Source of the DNA: JBMOLL01 sp049325415
GTDB lineage: Bacteria > Bacteroidota > Bacteroidia > Bacteroidales > GCA-2748055
NCBI GenBank assembly: GCA_049325415.1
Contig: JBMOLL010000111.1
Location: 1 to 41,814 of the forward strand
Direction of reading: 5' to 3'
DNA: 41,814 nt
In this document: positions 8,721 to 14,813 of the stretch, piece after piece
Layout: each line of letters starts with the position of its first letter
How positions within the stretch are numbered: the stretch's first letter is position 1
The notes under the pieces: model-generated
Databases searched by the model: none
What the model was told of the DNA's origin: nothing
What the model saw: the letters and a program-made list of their open reading frames with translations, nothing else
Translations under genes and position numbers: made by a program

Positions 8721-9152
8721 TTACATTTTCAGCCCGGATCTCCTCCAGTTCCCAGCCTGTTCAGTTTGCACTGTGCTGTGTCTTTCAGAACTGATAATCC
8801 GGTTAATTATCAACCTGAGATACTCATCCCTGAATGGTTTCAGGATGGAGAACTCAATCCCGAAGGATTTGGCGACTTTCAGGTATTCGAAGGCATTAAT
8901 AACCACCCTCGACGACATAATGATGATCTTTATGTCCGGGTAATTATCCCGCACCCTGGCAATCAGTTCAAAACCATCCATTCCGGGCAGGGATATCTCT
9001 GTAATCAGAAGCTCAGGAACCCAGCCGACCACTTCTTTCCATCCATCCTGGCCGTTGTAATCCGTGTGGACCTCATGGCCTTCTCTTTGTAAGAAAAGGC
9101 TGATCCTTTCAGCGTTCTTCACGTTCTCGTCGATTACAAGAATCCTGCTCAT
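8721..9152 (-). CDS. Single-domain response regulator with Glu at the phospho-acceptor site
   Basis: A 143-residue receiver domain. The acidic pocket (VIDEN, D8/E9), the switch Ser region (IIMSSR) and the conserved Lys (ILKPF, K105) are present. The residue at the phosphorylation position is Glu52 (LLITEISLPGMDG) where active receivers have Asp. Glu at this place often mimics the phosphorylated state in NtrC-like proteins, or makes the receiver phosphorylation-independent. I use ATG 9152 (MSRILVIDE); the upstream in-frame ATG at 9212 would add 20 hydrophobic residues not typical of receivers and would overlap the promoter. It is the first gene of a unit with the downstream histidine kinase, under the shared promoter type at 9173-9274. 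Confidence 0.88.
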   Translation of the reverse strand: MSRILVIDENVKNAERISLFLQREGHEVHTDYNGQDGWKEVVGWVPELLITEISLPGMDGFELIARVRDNYPDIKIIIMSSRVVINAFEYLKVAKSFGIEFSILKPFRDEYLRLIINRIISSERHSTVQTEQAGNWRRSGLKM

Positions 9153-9172
9153 CCCTTGCTGATAATTTAGAA

Positions 9173-9274
9173 TAAAAATAGGAACTCGCCGGATGGATAT
9201 AAACAGTAACAATACTTAAAAACACCAGCCGATCACCCGATTTTTACAGGTATAAATACTGAGTTCACGAGCGT
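9173..9274 (-). promoter_or_regulatory. Cluster-type promoter/operator D (before response regulator gene)
   Basis: Read on the minus strand, the -7 box TATTTTTA (9180-9173, one base off TAnnTTTG) and CTGTTT at -33 (9206-9201) have the same spacing as in the three related promoters at 18910, 22365 and 38457. Upstream lie AATACTTA (9211-9218), the dyad CAGGTATAAATACTG (9247-9261) and AGCGT (9270-9274). Offsets from the start of the -7 box are 38, 74, 85 and 97, almost the same as in the other copies. The weakest of the four promoters. Confidence 0.5.
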
Positions 9275-9297
9275 ATTTTTCCGATCAGGGCATGACG

Positions 9298-9337
9298 AAA
9301 AAAAAGGGGGAGAACGCCTTCTCCCGGCTCCTCCCCC
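9298..9337 (-). terminator. Intrinsic terminator after the LuxR-type regulator gene
   Basis: On the minus strand a perfect 7-bp stem (GGGAGAA / TTCTCCC, loop of 4) with further outer G/C pairing is followed by CC and eight T. It ends the long unit that starts at 18866. Confidence 0.88.
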
Positions 9338-9365
9338 ATTAGATTTTTCCGCCCTGCCATCCGGC

Positions 9366-10019
9366 CTATTCCAGCAGATTGTGCTTCAGAGCATAAAGAG
9401 CCAGGTTCAGGGAATCCTTGGTGCCGGTTTTGCTCAGAAGGCTCGACCTGTTGCCTTCAATGGTGCGCTGACTGATATTGATCTTCTCCGCAATTTCCTT
9501 ATTGGAATATCCCTCGCAGATCAGCCTGAGCACTTCCAGTTCCCTTTTCGAAAGCCTGACTTCCTCCTCCCTTTTCTGTGGGGGATGGTTTTGCATCGCG
9601 TGGGATTTGATTAGGCTGGTAAGGATCTTGTTCGAGAAGAAATTATCTCCGTTCATCACTTTTCTGATGGCCATGATCAGTTCATCATAGCCCGATTCCT
9701 TCAGGATAAAGCCGCGTGCGCCTGCCTGAAGCATGCTCATGTAATAATGCTCATCGCCGAACATTGAAAGTCCGATGATCCTCAGATCGGGATATTCCAT
9801 GATCGCCCTCTCCGTTGCTTCTATTCCGTTCAGCTTTGGCATTGAAATATCCATCAGCACCACGTCGGGTTCCAATCCTCCTATAATTTTAAGGAATTCC
9901 AGGCCATCAGAGGCTTCAGCGATGATTTCCACCTCCTCATTCTGTTCCAGGATGTATTTCAGTCCGTCGCGGAACAGGATGTGGTCGTCAACGAGTACTA
10001 TTTTATATCGGGTTCCCAT
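9366..10019 (-). CDS. NarL/FixJ-type response regulator (LuxR HTH)
   Basis: A 217-residue regulator: an N-terminal receiver with the acidic pair D11/D12, phospho-acceptor Asp57 (VVLMDISMP) and the conserved Lys (ILKES), then a C-terminal LuxR-type helix-turn-helix (about 150-215, 'LSKRELEVLRLICEGYSNKE'). It should bind DNA as a dimer when phosphorylated. It is the only DNA-binding regulator in the window and the last gene of the unit read from the cheR at 18866, so it is a candidate for the factor that binds the dyad boxes shared by four promoters of the cluster, including its own. No kinase gene is directly next to it. Confidence 0.9.
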   Translation of the reverse strand: MGTRYKIVLVDDHILFRDGLKYILEQNEEVEIIAEASDGLEFLKIIGGLEPDVVLMDISMPKLNGIEATERAIMEYPDLRIIGLSMFGDEHYYMSMLQAGARGFILKESGYDELIMAIRKVMNGDNFFSNKILTSLIKSHAMQNHPPQKREEEVRLSKRELEVLRLICEGYSNKEIAEKINISQRTIEGNRSSLLSKTGTKDSLNLALYALKHNLLE

Positions 10020-10047
10020 TGTTTGTTTTTCTTTGTTAACAACGCAC

Positions 10048-13000
10048 TTACCTTTTTTCGAACTTCCTGAGCAGGCGCCCGAGAAGATCGTAATAAAGGG
10101 TAATGTAAAACAACAGCGAAAAAGCCCAGATTACCATGATATTAAACCACAGCGTATCCATTCTGATACCAAAGAAGTATTTTACCGGTGAGTAAAATCC
10201 AACCCTGAAGGAAATTCCGCCCTTGTTCTCCGGATCGAGGAAAACCGGATCCATCACCTGTGTAAACCGGTCGCCTTCCCTGATGATCCGGGTAGGGATA
10301 TTGGTCTTTTTCAGCAGGCTGGCAAGAAAATCGTTATAGTTATCCCGGTAAAGCTTAACATATCCATCCTTGCCCAGCGCCTCCTGCATCGCCCTGACCT
10401 GCTCACTCTTTTTCCGGTTAATAATATTGAAGACCTGTACATATTTGGCATTCAGGTCATCCAGATAGGTGTAGACCAGCCCGGCAACCTCACTGTTGAA
10501 GTTTTCCTCGGTAAGGGCAACGGGATTAACCGCCGGCAGATCGGGAAACTGGCGGCTTTCCATGGCCAGTTCGTTGCGAAGCAGGGCGAGATTGCCCGAC
10601 AGCTCGGAGCAGCCTTCCCCTTTATTATTCTTCAGCAGATCTTCCGATTCCCTGACGATATTCTCCAGTTCAGGTATAAGCCTTGACTGTTTATAGCTGG
10701 ACATGCTTTCGATCTTGTCCATTTCATAGAAGTACTTTTCATAAGGATTATCCCTGAACTGGCTCACAGCAATAGCCTCATAGGCCCAGCGGGAAGCCAT
10801 CATATCAGCGATCAGGGGAGTTTTCGTATAACCGCCGCCGATCGCCTTATTCAGCTTATCGAAACTGAACATGGCGCCACCAAGGGCCATTTGCGGAATT
10901 ACGAGCAGCGGTATCAGTATATAAATCGCTACCGCTGAATTGAAGGCAGAGGAAATATTCAGTCCCAGGATATTGGAATAAAACGACACCGAGAACAGAA
11001 CGATCCAGTAAGAAAGGAACATACCGTGAATCCCGAGGATCGAGTTTCCGAGCAGGACGAAAGTGACGGTCTGGACTGCCGAAAGGACAAAAAGGATCAC
11101 GATCTTGGAAAAGAGGTAACTCGACCGGCTCAGATTCAGGAACGACTCTCTTTTCAGGATCTTGCGGTCGCGGAAGATCTCCTCGGCACTTACCGACAAC
11201 CCCACGAAAAGGGCAATCACAATGCTCATGAAGATATAAGGTGCAATGTTGTCGTTATCCTTGAAGATATAGCTTCCGTCCTCGCCCGAAGCATAGCGGA
11301 TAATCACCGTCAGGATCACCGCAAGCAGGGGTGCTTCCAGCAGGTTGATCACCATGTATTGCAGGTTGCCGATTTTTGAAAGAACATCGCGGGTGATAAA
11401 GATCCCGAGTTGCCTGAACCACGACGGTATCCGGAGTACTGCCGAAAGGGGTTCGCTGATCCGGCTTACTTCCGGGGCTTTAAAACCTGAGCGAAAAGAC
11501 TCATTCCACTCCAGGGGAGTTTTAATCCTGTTATGGGTAAAGCGCCCGAAATCGTCGACCTCCTTGGCCTCAATAATATTGAAAAGCAGTTCAGGATTTA
11601 CATTTCCGCAGGAGTTGCATTCCCCGACATCAGCATTGATCTGATTGGAAGCTGTTTTGAAATAGATCAGGGCCTGAATGGGATTGCCATAATAAATGGG
11701 ATAGCCCCCGGTGTCGAGCATGAACAGCTTGTCGAACATCTTGAAGATATCGGACGAGGGCTGATGGATGACCACGAATATAAGTTTCATATTCAGAGAG
11801 AGCTCTTTCAGGAGGTCCATCACGTTTTCCGAGTCCTTGGAAGACAGGCCCGAAGTAGGCTCATCGACAAAGAGCACCGACGGTTCCCTGATCAGCTCCA
11901 GTGCAATGTTCAGCCGCTTGCGCTGCCCGCCGCTGATCTTTTTATTCAGCGGACTACCCACCTTAATATCCCTGATTTCATATAGTCCGAGATCGTTCAG
12001 TGTGGTCTTCACCTTTTCCCTGATCTCTTCATCGGAAAGATCCCGGAAGCAAAGTCTTGCGTTGTAATAAAGGTTTTCGAAAACCGTCAGGTCCTCAAAA
12101 AGAAAATCATCCTGGGCAATATATCCAATCATCCCCTTGGCCTTCTCCGGCTGCTTATGGACATCGGTACCGTTAATGGTCACCGAACCGATCGTGGGTT
12201 TTTCGATCCCCGACAGGATATTGAGCAGGGTGGTCTTCCCCGATCCGCTCGCTCCCATGATCCCGATCAGGCCAAACTCCTCCTCAATCTGAATATCATG
12301 AAGTGCGGGCGTGCCATTCGGGAAGGTATAGGAGACTTTATCAACGCGGAAGGAAATATGTTTGACATTCTCATCCTTCAGGAAGCGGGAAATCACATCG
12401 CTGTAATAAATGGTTCCCTGGGGCAGACGAATGGTACTTCCCTGCGGAAAGAGATAGATGTTGTTCAGGTTGAACGACATCCCGTTCAGCGTGATCTCGT
12501 TATACCCTTTGTATTTAACAAAATACATGTCCACACTCTTGATCCTCAGGATGTAAATACGGTCGTCGAGTCCGCTGGTGAAAAGAAACTTGGGCTTGCC
12601 GGCTCCCTCAGGATGATCCTCTGTCTTGTTTTCGATGACCAGGATATCTTCCGAGAGCATCTCTTCAAAAGTATCGAACCGGCTGAACCGGCTGATCAGA
12701 TCAAGTTCCTCTGCTATGATGTTAAAAACCGTGGCAATCGTCTCGATGATCCCCATACGCTGTTCGGTATAGAGTTGCTCTGCCTTGAGCAGTTCGAAGA
12801 TCCTGACCAGTACAATGACTTTCTGCTTCTGGGAAAGGGTTTTATTGATTTTCCTGCAGATGGACAAAGTTCGTACCGAGTCCTTCATGGAGGTCAGTTT
12901 TCCGCTCCTGATCTGGGACCCGTCGGCATTCTCACTTTCATTGCTGCCCGATTGTTCATCGTAATACTGAAGGTATTCATTTACCTTCTCCTTGTTCAAC

Positions 13001-13113
13001 TGGGAGGACAGAAATGACTTTACATATTCCCTCTGGTTTTCGGTGGTCCCTTCATCCTGTTTGGAGATGATGGCGAAAAGCTGCATTAATGCCTTTAATA
13101 TTTCTTCGCTCAT
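10048..13113 (-). CDS. ABCG-type transporter (ATPase fused to membrane domain) with N-terminal helical and FHA-like parts
   Basis: A 1021-residue fusion. Residues ~1-150 are a helical domain, perhaps TerB-like; ~175-245 look beta-rich, possibly FHA-like. The ATPase follows: Walker A GASGSGKT (287-294), signature SGGQRKR (394-400), Walker B VLFVDEPTSG (413-422). Near residue 500 a CxxC pair (GECNSCG) may bind metal. From ~590 to the end is an ABC2-type membrane domain with a ~200-residue extracytoplasmic loop before the last helix, as in ABCG exporters. ATPase-before-membrane order also fits that group. The substrate is unknown. It lies between siaC and the LuxR-type regulator in one unit, which suggests that it is an output of the signalling cluster. 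Confidence 0.85.
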   Translation of the reverse strand: MSEEILKALMQLFAIISKQDEGTTENQREYVKSFLSSQLNKEKVNEYLQYYDEQSGSNESENADGSQIRSGKLTSMKDSVRTLSICRKINKTLSQKQKVIVLVRIFELLKAEQLYTEQRMGIIETIATVFNIIAEELDLISRFSRFDTFEEMLSEDILVIENKTEDHPEGAGKPKFLFTSGLDDRIYILRIKSVDMYFVKYKGYNEITLNGMSFNLNNIYLFPQGSTIRLPQGTIYYSDVISRFLKDENVKHISFRVDKVSYTFPNGTPALHDIQIEEEFGLIGIMGASGSGKTTLLNILSGIEKPTIGSVTINGTDVHKQPEKAKGMIGYIAQDDFLFEDLTVFENLYYNARLCFRDLSDEEIREKVKTTLNDLGLYEIRDIKVGSPLNKKISGGQRKRLNIALELIREPSVLFVDEPTSGLSSKDSENVMDLLKELSLNMKLIFVVIHQPSSDIFKMFDKLFMLDTGGYPIYYGNPIQALIYFKTASNQINADVGECNSCGNVNPELLFNIIEAKEVDDFGRFTHNRIKTPLEWNESFRSGFKAPEVSRISEPLSAVLRIPSWFRQLGIFITRDVLSKIGNLQYMVINLLEAPLLAVILTVIIRYASGEDGSYIFKDNDNIAPYIFMSIVIALFVGLSVSAEEIFRDRKILKRESFLNLSRSSYLFSKIVILFVLSAVQTVTFVLLGNSILGIHGMFLSYWIVLFSVSFYSNILGLNISSAFNSAVAIYILIPLLVIPQMALGGAMFSFDKLNKAIGGGYTKTPLIADMMASRWAYEAIAVSQFRDNPYEKYFYEMDKIESMSSYKQSRLIPELENIVRESEDLLKNNKGEGCSELSGNLALLRNELAMESRQFPDLPAVNPVALTEENFNSEVAGLVYTYLDDLNAKYVQVFNIINRKKSEQVRAMQEALGKDGYVKLYRDNYNDFLASLLKKTNIPTRIIREGDRFTQVMDPVFLDPENKGGISFRVGFYSPVKYFFGIRMDTLWFNIMVIWAFSLLFYITLYYDLLGRLLRKFEKR

Positions 13114-13168
13114 TGCAGACTTTATTACATTAGAGACAAATATTCAATCGATTATATATCTATAATCT

Positions 13169-13221
13169 GCTGAATCCGGAAGCTGCTGCCGGCATGGGCC
13201 GACCTGGCAACCGGAATCAGC
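13169..13221 (-). other. Stem-loop between siaC-type gene and the ABC transporter gene
   Basis: GCTGAATCCGG (13169-13179) and CCGGAATCAGC (13211-13221) can pair over 11 positions with one mismatch, just after the stop of the SiaC-type gene. No T-run follows, so this is not a standard terminator; it could be a processing or attenuation hairpin that lowers expression of the last two genes of the unit. Confidence 0.35.
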
Positions 13222-13224
13222 TGC

Positions 13225-13602
13225 TCAATAAGCCACGAGTTCGAAGGGCATCTCTATGAGTTCGGAGTACTCCTCCCCTGCTTCTTCGAGATCCCGGTCC
13301 ATCTGCAGGAACATCCATTTCACTTTCATGGCTGTACCTTCTGTGAAGATGTCATTGACTTTCAGCAGGATATCCAGGATCAGCTTGGATGAGGCCGTAT
13401 TGAAATAATCCAGCTTAAACACGAATTCCAGATCACTGATCGGTTCCTTTTCCAGGTCATCAAGCCAGTCGATCACCGGTTTATAAAAAGTAACCACATC
13501 TTCAGGAAGGGATCTCCCTGAAATCTCAAAGACATTTTTCTGGCGGTCATAATGAATTGCCGGGGTGTCTTCAGTACCTGTAATATTCAGATCTTTAATC
13601 AT
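13225..13602 (-). CDS. SiaC-family regulatory phosphoprotein (DUF1987)
   Basis: A 125-residue protein that belongs to DUF1987, the family of Pseudomonas aeruginosa SiaC. Its central motif DYFNTASSK carries Thr69, which lines up with the Thr phosphorylated by the SiaB kinase in Pseudomonas (Thr68 there, from memory). In that system SiaC is phosphorylated by SiaB, dephosphorylated by the PP2C protein SiaA, and in the unmodified form activates the diguanylate cyclase SiaD. Here SiaB-type and SiaA-type genes are directly upstream, but no GGDEF protein is in the window, so the target must be different or elsewhere. Cytosolic. Confidence 0.85.
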   Translation of the reverse strand: MIKDLNITGTEDTPAIHYDRQKNVFEISGRSLPEDVVTFYKPVIDWLDDLEKEPISDLEFVFKLDYFNTASSKLILDILLKVNDIFTEGTAMKVKWMFLQMDRDLEEAGEEYSELIEMPFELVAY

Positions 13603-13649
13603 TTGACTAATATATTTATAGTTTAACCTTTATTTTCGTCTATTTCTGA

Positions 13650-14234
13650 TCATTCTGGTTTTGAAACCCTGATCATAAGGGAGAACATTGATGACTGGTC
13701 GTCGATCGGAACAAACTCGTATTCCAGCTTATTCTCCGATTTCCGGGCCATGTCGATCACTCCTATACCGGCCCCGCCGACGTTGGAAAATGTCCCGCTC
13801 ATCCGTACCTCTTTGTAGAGTTTCTTAAGCCCTTCACCATCGAGGCTGTTCACCTGGTCGAGACGCCCCTTCAGCAGCGGGATGCTGGCATTCCCGATTT
13901 TATTGCTGGAAACGAGAAAGTGGTACTTTCCCGTTTCTCCCATCATGAAGACCGGGGAATACTCATTGAGTTCCTGTTCGTTATCCAGGGCATTCTTGCT
14001 GATATTCTGAAGCATCTCCACCATAATGTTGAAGATCTTCCTTTTGATGGTATCTTCCATTTGCTCTTCGTTAAACTTCCGTTCTGTGAAGGCAAGCAGG
14101 GTCTTTATCAGAGCCTGGGAGAATTCCCCTCCGTAAACCATATTCACCTCAATACTCTCCAGTAGCCTTGAAAACTGGAAGTAATTGCTCAGCGAGGTCG
14201 GACTGGCTGTCAAGTTAATGGCATTATTTTCCAT
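13650..14234 (-). CDS. SiaB-family protein kinase (DUF6272), N-box Glu present
   Basis: A 194-residue protein of the SiaB family, GHKL-fold kinases that phosphorylate a partner protein. The N-box-like motif is 'MVEMLQNISKNA', with Glu and Asn in the places used for catalysis and Mg binding in anti-sigma kinases such as SpoIIAB; a glycine-rich G2-like loop follows (NVGGAGIGVIDMARK). It should phosphorylate the SiaC-type protein encoded 48 bases downstream. It is a paralogue of the protein encoded just upstream (14248-14802), which lacks the Glu. Cytosolic. Confidence 0.8.
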   Translation of the reverse strand: MENNAINLTASPTSLSNYFQFSRLLESIEVNMVYGGEFSQALIKTLLAFTERKFNEEQMEDTIKRKIFNIMVEMLQNISKNALDNEQELNEYSPVFMMGETGKYHFLVSSNKIGNASIPLLKGRLDQVNSLDGEGLKKLYKEVRMSGTFSNVGGAGIGVIDMARKSENKLEYEFVPIDDQSSMFSLMIRVSKPE

Positions 14235-14247
14235 AGCCTGTTTCTTA

Positions 14248-14802
14248 TTAGGTGAGTTTTACCATTGTTTTCAGGGAGAAATAGCTGTACTGATCGTTCA
14301 GCGGCTCAAAGTCAAATTCCAGCCCGTTTCCGGTCTTCCTGGCAATATCGATCAGGCCGAGACCCACACTGTTTTTATTAGACAATTCCCTTGTAGTGAT
14401 CCAGCTTTTGTAAAAATCGGTCAGTTCCTGAACACTCATGTTATTGATTGTCATCAGTTTAGACCTGAATATGCCGACCTTGTCCTTCTTCACAGCATTT
14501 CCGCTGTAGATCGCATAGCCCTTGTCGACATAGCAGATCATGAACATACTGGATTTGGACAATGAGTCTTTTTCGCTGTGATAGATAATGTTCTGCAGGC
14601 AACCAACCATCACGTTGAAGATCTTGGACTTCACCGACATATCCGTGTGATTGGCATCCAGTTTCTTTTCGGTCAGTTCAAGCAGCCCGAGCATAATGTC
14701 CTGGGAGATCTCCCCCTTGTAAGTGAGCATGATCTTATTGTCGATCAGGCCCTTTCTGATCCTGCTGACATAGAGCAGTTCTTTTGGAGTTTCTTCCTTC
14801 AT
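14248..14802 (-). CDS. SiaB-family protein (DUF6272), N-box Glu replaced
   Basis: A 184-residue paralogue of the downstream SiaB-type kinase. The two can be aligned through 'KSKIFNVMVGCLQNI' (KIFNIMVEMLQNI in the other) and 'SVGLGLIDIARKTGNGLEF'. The residue at the N-box Glu position is Gly. If this Glu is the general base, as in SpoIIAB-type kinases, this copy would be inactive or weak and may work as a regulatory partner, for example in a heterodimer or as an anti-phosphatase adaptor. The gene lies between the phosphatase gene (11 bases away) and the other kinase gene. Confidence 0.78.
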   Translation of the reverse strand: MKEETPKELLYVSRIRKGLIDNKIMLTYKGEISQDIMLGLLELTEKKLDANHTDMSVKSKIFNVMVGCLQNIIYHSEKDSLSKSSMFMICYVDKGYAIYSGNAVKKDKVGIFRSKLMTINNMSVQELTDFYKSWITTRELSNKNSVGLGLIDIARKTGNGLEFDFEPLNDQYSYFSLKTMVKLT

Positions 14803-14813
14803 AGTCAGTCTGG

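Noticed and set aside
8721..9212. Longer form of the response regulator starting at 9212
   Set aside because: The extra 20 residues are hydrophobic and unlike a receiver N-terminus, and this start would lie within the promoter region.
12157..13017. Open frame of 286 codons on the plus strand
   Set aside because: Antisense to the ATPase part of the ABC transporter with intact Walker motifs; no domain in the translation.
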